Assembly (NCBI GenBank): GCA_016721925.1
Contig: JADKHE010000001.1
Span: 124,001 to 188,000, forward strand
DNA length: 64,000 bases
DNA from: Candidatus Skiveiella danica
GTDB lineage: Bacteria; Pseudomonadota; Gammaproteobacteria; Burkholderiales; Burkholderiaceae_C
Direction: 5' to 3'
Positions within the stretch are counted from its first letter, which is position 1. Each line of letters starts with the position of its first letter. Positions 41,617-51,220 of this stretch are shown piece after piece. Made by a program: the position numbers and the translations under genes. The notes beneath the pieces were generated by a model. The model did no database searches, was not told the DNA's origin, and saw nothing but the letters and a program-made list of their open reading frames with translations.

Positions 41617-44544
41617 ATGTCCAGTACCACCGTAGCCGAGTTTGCAAGCGAACTCAAGAAATCAACCGAAACCCTGCTGGATCAGCTGAAATCCGCGGGC
41701 GTGCCCAAGGCGTCTGCGTCTGACGCGCTGACCGACGGCGACAAGCAGAAGCTGCTGAGCTTTCTTCAGGCCAGCCATGGAACAGCCACGGCCGACCGCA
41801 AGAAGATCACGCTGGTCAAGAAGTCCACCAGCGAGATCAAGCAGGCCGATGCGACGGGCAAAGCGCGCACGATCCAGGTCGAAGTGCGCAAGAAGCGGAC
41901 TTTCATCAAGCGTGACGACGACGGAGTCGTTGCCGCGGAGACCGCCACCGTCCATGAGGACACGCATGGCGCGGCGCCCTTGATCGACGAGGCGGAGCTG
42001 TCGCGTCGCGAAGAGGAGGCCCGCCGGCAGGCGGAGCTGATCCGGCGCCAGGAAGAAGAATTGGCCGAGCGCCGCCGTCAGCGTGAGGCCCAGGAGGCGC
42101 GTGAGCGCGAGCAGGTCGAGCAGGTCGAACGCGCGGAGAAGGCGGCTGCCGCTGCCGCTGCGCAAGAGCGGCAAAGCCAGGCTGTAACCCCGACGGGTGA
42201 CGCTCCGGTTCCAGCCCCGGCCAGCGCGGCCGAGGCTGCATCCGCGACAGCAGCCAGCGATCGCGCAGCCGCACTCGAGAAGAGCCGCGAAGATGCCCGT
42301 GCCAAGGCGGCGGCGGATTCTAAAGCAAAGGCCGACGAAGAAGCTTTGCGCGCCAATGATCTGATCGAGCGACGCCAGAAGGCGCTTGCCGAGGCTGAGG
42401 CCATCCGGGCCATGATGAATGCGCCCAAGCGGGTCCTGGTGCCCCACAAGGCGGAGCCCAAGCCGGTCGCGAAGGCCGACGAGGCCAAGCCGGGCATGAA
42501 GGGAACGCTGCACAAACCGGCGGGTGCGCCTGCGACTGCCGTGCGCGCGGGCGGCGGACCTGCCGCGCCCGCTGGTGCCGCACCGGGCAACAAGGAGGTC
42601 AAGTCGGCCAAGCTGTCGTCCAGTTGGGCCGGCGATCCTGCGAAGAAAAAGGCCATTCCGACCCGCGGCGATGCCAGCGGAGGCGTCGGGCGGCCCGGCA
42701 ACAATTGGCGCAGCGGTCCCCGTGGCCGCCGTGGCAATGAGCGCGACCGGGGCGATTTCCACGCCCAGGCGGCACCGGTGGAGGTTCGCACGCTGGAAGT
42801 TCACGTGCCGGAGACGATCACTGTGGCCGAACTGGCCCACAAGATGGCGATCAAGGCCTCCGAGGTCATCAAGCAGCTCATGAAGCTGGGTCAGATGGTC
42901 ACCATCAACCAGCCGCTGGACCAGGACACGGCGATGATCGTGGTCGAGGAACTTGGGCACAAGGCGGTCGTGGCCGCGCTCGATGATCCGGAAGCTTTCA
43001 CCGATGAAGAGGTGTCTCAGCAGGAAGCCGAGTCGCTGCCGCGCGCTCCGGTGGTCACTGTCATGGGTCACGTCGACCACGGCAAGACCTCGCTGCTGGA
43101 CTACATCCGCCGTGCCAAGGTGGCGGCCGGCGAAGCGGGGGGCATTACCCAGCACATCGGCGCCTACCATGTCGAGACGCCGCGCGGCGTGGTGTCCTTC
43201 CTGGACACCCCGGGTCACGAGGCCTTCACCGCCATGCGTGCGCGGGGTGCACAGGCGACCGATATCGTGATTCTGGTCGTGGCGGCCGACGACGGTGTCA
43301 TGCCCCAGACCAAGGAGGCCATCAAGCACGCGAAAGCGGCGGGTGTGCCGATCGTGGTGGCGATCAACAAGATCGACAAGCCCGGCGCCAACCCCGAGCG
43401 CGTCAAGCAGGAACTGGTGGTGGAAGATGTGGTGCCGGAAGAGTTCGGTGGCGCGTCGCCCTTTGTGGCCGTCTCGGCCAAGACCGGACAGGGCATCGAT
43501 GAACTGTTGGAGCAAGTGCTGCTGCAGGCTGAAGTTCTGGAGCTCAAGGCACCGGTTGATGCCATGGCCAAGGGCCTGGTCATCGAAGCGCGCCTCGACA
43601 AGGGTCGTGGTCCGGTGGCGACAGTCCTGATCCAGTCCGGCACGCTGAAGACCGGTGACGTGGTGCTTGCAGGCCAGACCTACGGCCGCGTGCGCGCGAT
43701 GCTCGACGAAAACGGCCGCTCCATCAAGGATGCGGGCCCGTCCATTCCGGTGGAGATCCAGGGTCTGACCGAGGTGCCGCAGGCCGGCGACGAGTTCATG
43801 GTGCTCAGCGATGAGCGCCGCGCACGCGAAATTGCCACCTACCGTGCCGGCAAGTTTCGCAACACCAAGCTGGCTCGCCAGCAGGCGTCCAAGCTGGACA
43901 ACGTGTTCTCGGAGATGGCGGGCGGCGAGGTCAAGACCTTGCCCATCATCGTCAAGGCGGATGTGCAGGGCTCGCAGGAGGCACTGGGTGCCTCGCTGCT
44001 CAAGCTGTCGACCGACGAAGTCAAGGTCCAACTCGTGTACGCCGCTGTGGGTGGCATCAGCGAATCCGATGTGAACCTGGCGATTGCGTCCAAGGCGCTC
44101 ATCATCGGTTTCAACACCCGCGCCGATGCCGGCGCGCGCAAGCTGGCTGAGAGCAATGGCGTGGAGATCCGCTACTACAGCATCATTTATGACGCGGTGG
44201 ACGAGCTGAAAGTCGCCATGTCCGGCATGCTGGCACCCGATCGTCGCGAAGAGGTCATCGGCACAGCCGAGATCCGGACCGTGTTCGTGGCGTCGAAGAT
44301 CGGCACGGTGGCTGGTTGCATGGTCACCTCGGGCAGCGTCAACCGCAGCGCGCATTTCCGCCTGCTGCGCGACAACGTCGTCATCTATACCGGCGAACTG
44401 GACTCGCTCAAGCGCATGAAAGACGATGTGCGCGAGGTCAAGGAAGGCTTCGAGTGCGGTATCAAGCTCAAGAACTACAACGACATCTCCGTGGGCGACC
44501 AGCTGGAGTTCTTCGAGATCAAGGAAATCGCCCGCACGCTGTAA
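41617..44544 (+). CDS. infB: Translation initiation factor IF-2
   Basis: 975 residues. Long, charged, coiled-coil N-terminal region (EEEARRQAELIRRQEEELAE) with Ala/Pro-rich linkers; IF2 N-terminal module (ITVAELAHKMAIKASEVIKQ); GTPase motifs GHVDHGKTSLLD, DTPGHEAF and INKID; C-terminal domains including SGSVNRSAHFRLLRDNVVIY. IF-2 places initiator tRNA on the ribosome. The length is typical of betaproteobacteria. Confidence 0.97.
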   Translation: MSSTTVAEFASELKKSTETLLDQLKSAGVPKASASDALTDGDKQKLLSFLQASHGTATADRKKITLVKKSTSEIKQADATGKARTIQVEVRKKRTFIKRDDDGVVAAETATVHEDTHGAAPLIDEAELSRREEEARRQAELIRRQEEELAERRRQREAQEAREREQVEQVERAEKAAAAAAAQERQSQAVTPTGDAPVPAPASAAEAASATAASDRAAALEKSREDARAKAAADSKAKADEEALRANDLIERRQKALAEAEAIRAMMNAPKRVLVPHKAEPKPVAKADEAKPGMKGTLHKPAGAPATAVRAGGGPAAPAGAAPGNKEVKSAKLSSSWAGDPAKKKAIPTRGDASGGVGRPGNNWRSGPRGRRGNERDRGDFHAQAAPVEVRTLEVHVPETITVAELAHKMAIKASEVIKQLMKLGQMVTINQPLDQDTAMIVVEELGHKAVVAALDDPEAFTDEEVSQQEAESLPRAPVVTVMGHVDHGKTSLLDYIRRAKVAAGEAGGITQHIGAYHVETPRGVVSFLDTPGHEAFTAMRARGAQATDIVILVVAADDGVMPQTKEAIKHAKAAGVPIVVAINKIDKPGANPERVKQELVVEDVVPEEFGGASPFVAVSAKTGQGIDELLEQVLLQAEVLELKAPVDAMAKGLVIEARLDKGRGPVATVLIQSGTLKTGDVVLAGQTYGRVRAMLDENGRSIKDAGPSIPVEIQGLTEVPQAGDEFMVLSDERRAREIATYRAGKFRNTKLARQQASKLDNVFSEMAGGEVKTLPIIVKADVQGSQEALGASLLKLSTDEVKVQLVYAAVGGISESDVNLAIASKALIIGFNTRADAGARKLAESNGVEIRYYSIIYDAVDELKVAMSGMLAPDRREEVIGTAEIRTVFVASKIGTVAGCMVTSGSVNRSAHFRLLRDNVVIYTGELDSLKRMKDDVREVKEGFECGIKLKNYNDISVGDQLEFFEIKEIARTL

Positions 44545-44571
44545 GGCGCCCGAAGACGACACGCCCTCCCG

Positions 44572-44943
44572 ATGCCGGCCAAGAAGTCAACCCTGCCCAA
44601 TCGCGCCTTCAAGGTGGCCGACCAGATCCAGCGCGATCTGGCGGATCTGATCGCGCGCGAGCTGAAAGACCCGCGGGTCGGCATGGTCACGCTCCAGGCC
44701 GTCGAGGTCACGCCGGATTACGCCCACGCCAAGGTGTTCTTCAGCCTGCTCACCGGCGATCCAGTGGAGGCCGCCCAGGGCCTGAACGCCGCGGCAGGGT
44801 TCCTTCGGGCCGGCCTCTTCAAGCGACTGCACATCCACACGGTGCCCACGCTGCATTTCGTGTTCGACCGCACCACCGAGCGTGCGGCGGACATGAATGC
44901 ACTGATCGCCAAGGCGGTCTCTTCCCGCGCAAAAGAGGACTGA
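44572..44943 (+). CDS. rbfA: Ribosome-binding factor A
   Basis: 123 residues with the KH-like RbfA fold: RAFKVADQIQRDLADLIARE, DPRVGMVTLQAVEVTPDYAH, AKVFFSLL and ELGL-type LRAGLFKRLHIHTVPTLHFV. It binds the 30S subunit late in 16S rRNA maturation. It sits 27 bases after infB and 2 bases before truB, the conserved order. Confidence 0.95.
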   Translation: MPAKKSTLPNRAFKVADQIQRDLADLIARELKDPRVGMVTLQAVEVTPDYAHAKVFFSLLTGDPVEAAQGLNAAAGFLRAGLFKRLHIHTVPTLHFVFDRTTERAADMNALIAKAVSSRAKED

Positions 44944-44945
44944 CC

Positions 44946-45914
44946 ATGAACGCGCCTCGCACACGGGTGCAGCGGCGCCCTGTGCATGGGGTGTTGTTGC
45001 TTGATAAACCGCTGGGTCTTTCCAGCAATGATGCGCTTCAGAAAGCCAAGTGGTTGCTGCGCGCCGAAAAGGCCGGCCATACCGGCACACTGGATCCGCT
45101 GGCCACCGGCGTGTTGCCCCTGTGCTTTGGTGCGGCCACCAAGTTCAGCCAGATGCACCTGGATGCCCACAAGACCTACGAGGCGGTGCTGCGACTGGGC
45201 CAGCGCACCACCACCGCAGATGCGGAAGGCGAGTTGATTGCCGAACGGCCAGTGGCGTACACCGCCGAGCGGCTGGCCGAGGTGGTGCGGCAGTTCACGG
45301 GTGTGATCCACCAAGTGCCGCCGATGCACAGCGCGCTCAAGAAGGACGGGCGTGCGCTGTACGAATACGCCCGTGCGGGCATCGAAGTCGAGCGGACGGC
45401 TCGCGAGATCGAGATTTTCAAGCTGGAAGTGATTGATCCCATCGTCGATGGGTCACCTTCAGCTATCAAAATTAGAGTTTTCTGCAGCAAAGGGACCTAC
45501 ATCCGCACGCTCGGCGAGGACATTGGCGAGGCGCTCGGTTGCGGCGCGCATCTGGCGTCGCTGCGGCGCATCGCCACCGGCCCGTTCGTGCTGGAGCGCT
45601 GCGTCACGCTGGCGGCGTTGGAAGCGATGGACGAGGCGCAGCGCGAGCGCTGCCTGCTGCCGGTGGAGGCCTTGCTGGATGACCACAGCCCGTTGACGCT
45701 GGAGGCGGCGGACGTCGCGAGGTTTCTGAACGGTGTGCGTCGACGCGGGACTTGGCCTGACCAGGCGCGTGTGGCCGTTTATGGCCCCGAAGCCCATTGC
45801 CTGCTGGGAACTGCCCAGGTGGTGGATGGCGAGCTGATTCCGACCCGCCTGCTGAGCCCGATTGAAATAGACCAGATTTTGAAAAGTTCGCCGCAAGCCC
45901 TGTGCGCGGCATAA
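44946..45914 (+). CDS. truB: tRNA pseudouridine(55) synthase TruB
   Basis: 322 residues from ATG 44946. The motif HGVLLLDKPLGLSSNDALQK and the catalytic Asp in GHTGTLDPLATGVLPLC are present, as is KTYEAVLRLGQRTTTADAEG. It makes pseudouridine 55 in the T-loop of tRNAs. Residues about 163-176 (SPSAIKIRVFCSKG) are encoded by an AT-rich patch (45458-45482) unlike the rest of the gene. Confidence 0.95.
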   Translation: MNAPRTRVQRRPVHGVLLLDKPLGLSSNDALQKAKWLLRAEKAGHTGTLDPLATGVLPLCFGAATKFSQMHLDAHKTYEAVLRLGQRTTTADAEGELIAERPVAYTAERLAEVVRQFTGVIHQVPPMHSALKKDGRALYEYARAGIEVERTAREIEIFKLEVIDPIVDGSPSAIKIRVFCSKGTYIRTLGEDIGEALGCGAHLASLRRIATGPFVLERCVTLAALEAMDEAQRERCLLPVEALLDDHSPLTLEAADVARFLNGVRRRGTWPDQARVAVYGPEAHCLLGTAQVVDGELIPTRLLSPIEIDQILKSSPQALCAA

Positions 45915-45924
45915 GGAGAAGCCC

Positions 45925-47757
45925 ATGAGCCAACAGATCCGCAACATCGCCATCATTGCCCACGTCGACCACGGCAAAACCACCATGGTCGACCAGTTGC
46001 TGCGCCAATCCGGCACGTTTGCCGAGCACGAGAAGGTCGTCGACACCGTGATGGACAACAACGCCATCGAAAAAGAGCGCGGCATCACCATCCTGGCCAA
46101 GAACTGCGCCGTGACCTGGCAGGGCACGCACATCAACATCGTCGACACCCCCGGGCACGCAGACTTCGGCGGCGAGGTCGAGCGCGCACTGAGCATGGTC
46201 GACGGCGTGCTCCTGCTGATCGATGCGCAGGAAGGCCCGATGCCCCAGACGCGTTTCGTGACGAAGAAGGCGCTGGCACTGGGTCTGAAACCTATCCTGG
46301 TGGTGAACAAGGTGGACAAGCCGGGTGCCAACCCGGACAAGGTCGTCAATGCGGCCTTTGATCTCTTTGACAAGCTGGGCGCCACCGATGAGCAGCTGGA
46401 CTTTCCGGTGGTCTACGCCTCCGGCATCAATGGCTGGTCTTCGCTGGAAGAAGGCGCGCAGGGCGAACAGTGGGGCCCGGACATGTCGGCCCTGTTCGAC
46501 ACCATTCTCAAACACGTCCCCGCCCAGCGCGGTGATCCCGCCGCGCCGCTGCAGCTGCAGATTTCCGCGCTGGACTTTTCGACCTTTGTGGGGCGCATCG
46601 GCGTGGGCCGCATCAGCCAGGGCACGATCAAGCCCATGATGGATGTCGTGGTGATGGAGGGTCCGGACGGCAAAGCCATCAAGGGCCGCATCAATCAGGT
46701 GCTGACCTTCCAGGGGCTGGAGCGCGTGCAGGCCACTGAGGCGGGCCCCGGCGAGATCGTGCTGATCAACGGCATCGCCGACATCGGCATCGGCGTGACC
46801 CTCACCGACCCGCTGAATCCGGCACCGCTGCCGATGCTCAAGGTCGATGAGCCGACCCTGACCATGAACTTCTGCGTCAACACCAGCCCGCTGGCCGGCC
46901 GCGAAGGCAAGTACGTCACCAGCCGCCAGATCTGGGATCGCCTGCAAAAGGAACTTCAGCACAACGTGGCCCTGCGGGTGCGCGAAACCGGCGAGGAAGG
47001 CATCTTCGAGGTCATGGGCCGCGGCGAACTCCACCTGACCATCCTGCTGGAGAACATGCGCCGCGAGGGCTACGAGCTGGCGGTGTCCAAGCCCCGGGTC
47101 GTCTTCAAGGATATTGACGGTGTGCGCCATGAGCCGATCGAAATGGTGACGGCCGATATCGAGGAGCAGCACCAGGGTGGCGTGATGCAGGCGCTGGGCG
47201 AACGCAAGGGCGAGCTGGCCAACATGGTGCCGGACGGCCGTGGCCGCGTGCGCCTGGAGTACCGCATTCCGGCGCGGGGCCTGATCGGCTTCACCAACGA
47301 GTTCCTGAACCTGACCCGTGGTTCGGGCCTGATCTCCAACATCTTCGACGGCTACGAACCGCACAAGGGCGACATCGGCGGGCGCAAGAACGGCGTGCTG
47401 ATTTCCATGGACGACGGTGAAATCTTCAACTACGCGCTGGGCAAGCTTGACGACCGTGGCCGCATGTTCGTGCGCGCCAACGATCCGGTCTACGAGGGCA
47501 TGATCGTCGGCATCCACAACCGCGAGAACGATCTGGTGGTCAACGCCACGCGGACCAAACAGCTCACCAACTTCCGTGTCTCCGGCAAGGAGGACGCGAT
47601 AAAGATCACCCCGCCGATCGAACTGACGCTGGAGTACGGCGTCGAGTTCATCGAGGACGACGAACTGGTGGAGATCACGCCGAAGTCGGTGCGCCTGCGC
47701 AAACGCTACCTCAAGGAACATGACCGCAAGCGCGCCAGTCGCGAAACCGCAGCCTGA
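45925..47757 (+). CDS. typA: Translational GTPase TypA/BipA
   Basis: 610 residues. GTPase motifs IAHVDHGKTTMVDQLL, DTPGHADFGGEVERAL and VVNKVDKPGANPDKV; C-terminal ARGLIGFTNEFLNLTRGSG and the BipA-specific end ITPKSVRLRKRYLKEHDRKR. It is a ribosome-associated GTPase with roles in stress, cold growth and 50S assembly. It follows truB by 10 bases and may be part of the same transcript. Confidence 0.97.
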   Translation: MSQQIRNIAIIAHVDHGKTTMVDQLLRQSGTFAEHEKVVDTVMDNNAIEKERGITILAKNCAVTWQGTHINIVDTPGHADFGGEVERALSMVDGVLLLIDAQEGPMPQTRFVTKKALALGLKPILVVNKVDKPGANPDKVVNAAFDLFDKLGATDEQLDFPVVYASGINGWSSLEEGAQGEQWGPDMSALFDTILKHVPAQRGDPAAPLQLQISALDFSTFVGRIGVGRISQGTIKPMMDVVVMEGPDGKAIKGRINQVLTFQGLERVQATEAGPGEIVLINGIADIGIGVTLTDPLNPAPLPMLKVDEPTLTMNFCVNTSPLAGREGKYVTSRQIWDRLQKELQHNVALRVRETGEEGIFEVMGRGELHLTILLENMRREGYELAVSKPRVVFKDIDGVRHEPIEMVTADIEEQHQGGVMQALGERKGELANMVPDGRGRVRLEYRIPARGLIGFTNEFLNLTRGSGLISNIFDGYEPHKGDIGGRKNGVLISMDDGEIFNYALGKLDDRGRMFVRANDPVYEGMIVGIHNRENDLVVNATRTKQLTNFRVSGKEDAIKITPPIELTLEYGVEFIEDDELVEITPKSVRLRKRYLKEHDRKRASRETAA

Positions 47758-48680
47758 CGCGGCCGGTGGCGCTGCACGCGCGCTGACGTCAGGCGGGCGG
47801 CGCGTGCTTGGGCATTCCGCTGCGGTGGCGCTGATGGTGGCGGTGACCCTGATGTGGTCGACTGCCGGGGTGGTCACGCGCCACCTGGAGCAGGCCCGCA
47901 GCTTCGAGGTCACCTTCTGGCGCAGCTTCTTCACCGTGCTCTGCCTGCTGGTCATCCTGCCGGTGTTCCAGGGACGCGGTGTCTTCCAGCGCATGCGCCA
48001 GGGTGGCGCGGCCCTGTGGATTTCCGGGCTTGTGCTGGTGTGGCATGTTCACCTTCTTCATGGTGGCCATCACACTGACCACGGTGGCCAATGTGCTGGT
48101 GACGATGGCCCTGGCGCCCCTGCTCACCGCGGTGGCGGCGCGCGTGTTCATCGGCCATCGCATCGCGCGACGCACGGGCGTCGCCATCCTGGTGGCGGTG
48201 TCCGGTATTGCCTGGATGTACGGCCACCAGCTGGCCGAAGGCATCAACTTCACCGGCACGTTGGTGGCGCTGTGCGTGGCGATTTCCGGTGCCGCCAACT
48301 GGACGGTCACGCAACACGCCCATGCCAAGGGGCATGATGTGGACCTGATCCCGGCCGTGCTGATCGGTGCGGTGCTGTCGTCCCTCATCACGCTGCCGCT
48401 GGCGCTGCCGTTCCAGGCGTCGGCGCATGACCTTGGCTTGCTGTTCGGGCTCGGGTTGATCCAGCTGGCGATACCGTCCTCGCTGGCCGTCGTCTGTGCC
48501 CGTTCGCTCAAGGCGCCGGAGGTGGCGTTGCTCGGGCTGCTCGAAGTGATTTTCGGCATCCTGCTGGCCTGGGTCGGCGCCGGCGAAGTGCCGGGGCGCG
48601 ATGTCCTGGTGGGTGGCGGACTGGTGGTCGGCGCGCTGGCGGCCAACGAACTACTTGGATGGAGACAACGAAATGCCTGA
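47720..48680 (+). pseudogene. EamA/DMT-family transporter, one frameshift
   Basis: The gene would encode about 320 residues with ten membrane helices: VALMVAVTLMWSTAGVVTRH in the first frame, then GMFTFFMVAITLTTVANVLV and LLGLLEVIFGILLAWVGAGE in the second. The break is at about 48028-48032, where GGGCTTGTGCTGG has one base more than needed for ISGLCWCGMF. The rest is intact. DMT proteins export metabolites. The first ATG overlaps typA by 38 bases; later starts (47831) are possible. Confidence 0.8.
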
Positions 48681-49767
48681 CGTGATTGCCGAAGTGAGGG
48701 GCCGGGTCGGGTTCATCACCCTGAACCGGGCCCGTGCGCTCAATGCCTTGTCGCTGGCCATGATCCGCGACCTCACCAGCACGTTGCAGGCGTGGCAGGA
48801 CGATCCGCAGGTGCTCGCCGTGGCGGTGCGCGGCATGAGTCGGGAGGGACCGTTCGGCGCGTTCTGTGCCGGCGGCGACATCCGTTTTTTTCACCATGCC
48901 GCGCTGGCTGGCGACCCCGAGCTGGAGGATTTCTTCACCGAGGAATACACGCTCAACCATCTGATCTGCAAGTTCCCCAAGCCCTATATTGCGTTCATGG
49001 ATGGTGTCGTCATGGGCGGCGGGATGGGCATCAGCCAGGGCGGCAGCACGCGCCTGGTCACCGAGCGCACGAAGATGGCGATGCCGGAGACCCATATCGG
49101 CCTGTTTCCGGACGTGGGAGGCGGCTATTTCCTCAGCCGCTGTCCTGGCCATGCCGGCGAATACCTGGCACTGACCGGATATACCTTGGGCGGTCCCGAC
49201 GCAGTGGCCATGGGCCTGGCCGACGGCTGCGTCGATTCAGCCCGGCTGCCGTTGCTGTGGGAAACACTGGCCACGACGCCGTTCGAGTCGAGCGAGGCCA
49301 TCGAGCACTGGGTTGCTACGCATTTCATAGCTAAAAGCGGCCATTCCACGCTGGGAATGGCTGAAATTGATGCCTATTTCGGACTGGAGAACGTTCCGGC
49401 GATCATTCAGGCGCTCGAAGCCGCTCCGGGAGACTGGGCGAAGGGCACGGCCGCCGTGTTGCGCAAGCGCTCGCCGCTGATGCTGCATGTGGTGCTGGAG
49501 CAGATCCGCCGGGCGCGCGCCATGGGCCTGGCCGACGACCTGCGCATGGAGCGAGATCTCGTGCGGCACTGCTTCAACACGGTTCACCTGGGGCGCCGCG
49601 GCGCCTCCAGCGAGACGACCGAAGGTGTGCGCGCGCTGGCGGTGGACAAGGACCACAGCCCGAAGTGGAACCCGCCGCGTATCGAGGACGTCACGCCCGG
49701 GATGGTGGCGCCGTTCTTCGTCAGCCCCTGGCCGGCACACGCCCATCCGCTGCGCGCACTGCCGTAA
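48673..49767 (+). CDS. Enoyl-CoA hydratase/isomerase family, 3-hydroxyisobutyryl-CoA hydrolase-like
   Basis: 364 residues from ATG 48673. The crotonase fold shows FITLNRARALNALSLAMI, FCAGGDIRFF, DGVVMGGGMGISQGG (oxyanion hole) and MPETHIGLFPDVGGGYFLSR with the Glu used by 3-hydroxyisobutyryl-CoA hydrolases. The C-terminal half (LRKRSPLMLHVVLEQIRRAR) also fits this subgroup, which acts in valine breakdown. A copy of the repeat (49321-49370) is read in frame as HFIAKSGHSTLGMAEID between the two halves. The start lies within the end of the transporter gene. Confidence 0.88.
   Translation: MPDVIAEVRGRVGFITLNRARALNALSLAMIRDLTSTLQAWQDDPQVLAVAVRGMSREGPFGAFCAGGDIRFFHHAALAGDPELEDFFTEEYTLNHLICKFPKPYIAFMDGVVMGGGMGISQGGSTRLVTERTKMAMPETHIGLFPDVGGGYFLSRCPGHAGEYLALTGYTLGGPDAVAMGLADGCVDSARLPLLWETLATTPFESSEAIEHWVATHFIAKSGHSTLGMAEIDAYFGLENVPAIIQALEAAPGDWAKGTAAVLRKRSPLMLHVVLEQIRRARAMGLADDLRMERDLVRHCFNTVHLGRRGASSETTEGVRALAVDKDHSPKWNPPRIEDVTPGMVAPFFVSPWPAHAHPLRALP
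49321..49370 (+). repeat. Interspersed palindromic repeat, copy E (inside enoyl-CoA hydratase-family gene)
   Basis: Core 49339-49362: GGCCATTCC, ACGCTG, GGAATGGCT, with GCCATTCC and GGAATGGC forming a perfect 8-bp stem. In frame it gives IAKSGHSTLGMAEI. Confidence 0.88.
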
Positions 49768-49793
49768 GGGCGAGGCGCCAGGGCACACCGGCT

Positions 49794-50639
49794 TCACAGC
49801 TGCTGGTAGACCGCCTGCGCCAGCTGCAGCAGCGCTTCGCGCGACAGCTTGCCGGCCAGCGCGTAGCCGAATCCCTGATCGACCCAGTAGAAGCCGGGCA
49901 CCGGCCCGGTGCCGGAAAAGCTGAAGGCCGTCTCCTGGCGGGCTGTGGCGTCGGCGCCGCCATCCAGGGCTCCCAGGTACAGCGTGACCCGCTCGCCGCC
50001 CGGCGTCTGGTACATGAACTGGGCGCGCGCGCCGGTGTCGCCCGGCAGGAGGCGACCCCCCACCAGTTCGTAGCCTTGGGCGGACAGATCCGGCACCTTC
50101 AGCGGGCGGCCCAGGCGCTTGGACAGCCACTGGATCAGGTGCTCCTGCTGCGCGGCCGCCACCTCGACGGGGTGGCGCACCTCGGGTGCGTAGACGGCAT
50201 GTGCGACAGCGGCCTGGCGGACAAATTCCTGGCCGGTGCCGCGGGATCTTGCAGCGATGGTTTCGCCACCGCGGACGGCCTGCCATTGCCCGTGCGAGAG
50301 CCAGCCGGTGACAAACACCAGCGCAAAGCCGGCGGCCATGCCACCCCAGCGCCACCACTGGCTGGTGCGCCCGCGCGAATCGGCCAGCCGCTGCGCCGCC
50401 GCTTGCAGAGCTGGCGGGATGGGTTCGTCCAGCAAAGGCCGGTGCAAGGCGCGCAGCGCTTCACGCTGGCTGCGATAAGCCGCCACGGTGTCACGCGCAG
50501 CCGGATCGTGCGCCAGGCGGTCGTCAACGGCGTGGCGCTGATCTTCCGGCAGGCGGCCATCCAGCCAGGCGTGCAGGTCGTCATCGGGAATGCCAGGGCG
50601 GGTGTCGTGCGGGTCCATGACGGTGTCCGGTTCGGTCAT
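49794..50639 (-). CDS. Transmembrane anti-sigma factor
   Basis: 281 residues. The N-terminal cytoplasmic domain (DDLHAWLDGRLPEDQRHAVD; AYRSQREALRALHRPLLDEP) is the usual ECF-binding type without an obvious zinc HxxxCxxC motif. One membrane helix follows (WWRWGGMAAGFALVFVTGWL), then a periplasmic sensor-like domain. Its start overlaps the sigma factor stop (ATGA 50636-50639), so the pair are co-translated and the protein very likely holds the sigma factor inactive. Confidence 0.88.
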   Translation of the reverse strand: MTEPDTVMDPHDTRPGIPDDDLHAWLDGRLPEDQRHAVDDRLAHDPAARDTVAAYRSQREALRALHRPLLDEPIPPALQAAAQRLADSRGRTSQWWRWGGMAAGFALVFVTGWLSHGQWQAVRGGETIAARSRGTGQEFVRQAAVAHAVYAPEVRHPVEVAAAQQEHLIQWLSKRLGRPLKVPDLSAQGYELVGGRLLPGDTGARAQFMYQTPGGERVTLYLGALDGGADATARQETAFSFSGTGPVPGFYWVDQGFGYALAGKLSREALLQLAQAVYQQL

Positions 50640-51175
50640 TTCAGGCGGCGCAACATGGGTGCGCCGATGGCAGCGGGGCGCGCAGCGAGATCGCCCGCGG
50701 GGGCGTCAAGCAGCTCGCGCAGGCGCGAGCGCGCCCGAGACAGGCGCGACATCACGGTTCCCACGGGGATGGCCAGCACGCTGGCCACTTCTTCGTAGGA
50801 AAGATCTTCCATCGAGACCAGCAGCAGCACCGCGCGCTGCTCGACGGGCAGGCGCAGCAGGCAGCGCTGCAGGTCGAGCGCCAGGTCGCTGGCCGCATCC
50901 GGGGCCCGCAGTTCGCCGGCCACCTCGTCCGGGTCGACCTGGACGCCACTGCCGGCACGGCGGCTCAGGCTGCGCGCCTGGTTTGCGAACAGGTTGTGCA
51001 TCAGAGTGAACAGCCAGGCCCGCAGATCGCTGCCGGCACGCCACCGGTGCCACTGGCTGCAGGCACGCTCCAGCGTGTCCTGCACCAGGTCGTCGGCCGC
51101 CCAGGCGTCACCGGTCAGGGCGCGGGCATAGCGCCGAAGGCCCGGAATCTGCTCGATGATCGTGTGGCGGTCCAT
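50636..51175 (-). CDS. ECF-type RNA polymerase sigma factor
   Basis: 179 residues from ATG 51175 (earlier ATG 51199 or TTG 51208 also possible). Region 2: ALTGDAWAADDLVQDTLERA, LRAWLFTLMHNLFANQAR; region 4: LSYEEVASVLAIPVGTVMSR. No region 3, as in ECF factors. It is controlled by the anti-sigma factor encoded directly downstream. Gene 51221-51598 (secreted lipoprotein) lies just upstream and may be part of its regulon. Confidence 0.92.
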   Translation of the reverse strand: MDRHTIIEQIPGLRRYARALTGDAWAADDLVQDTLERACSQWHRWRAGSDLRAWLFTLMHNLFANQARSLSRRAGSGVQVDPDEVAGELRAPDAASDLALDLQRCLLRLPVEQRAVLLLVSMEDLSYEEVASVLAIPVGTVMSRLSRARSRLRELLDAPAGDLAARPAAIGAPMLRRLK

Positions 51176-51220
51176 GGTCGCGGTCGTGGCCTGGCGCATG
51201 CGCGCCAAAGGCGGCGGGGC

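Noticed and set aside
41662..44562. 966-codon open frame antisense to infB
   Set aside because: It is the mirror of a GC-rich, highly conserved gene; it has His/Leu/Arg-rich, family-less sequence and no ribosome binding site.
45604..47994. 796-codon open frame antisense to truB and typA
   Set aside because: It spans two conserved genes on the other strand and has no recognisable domain; open only because of high GC at third positions.
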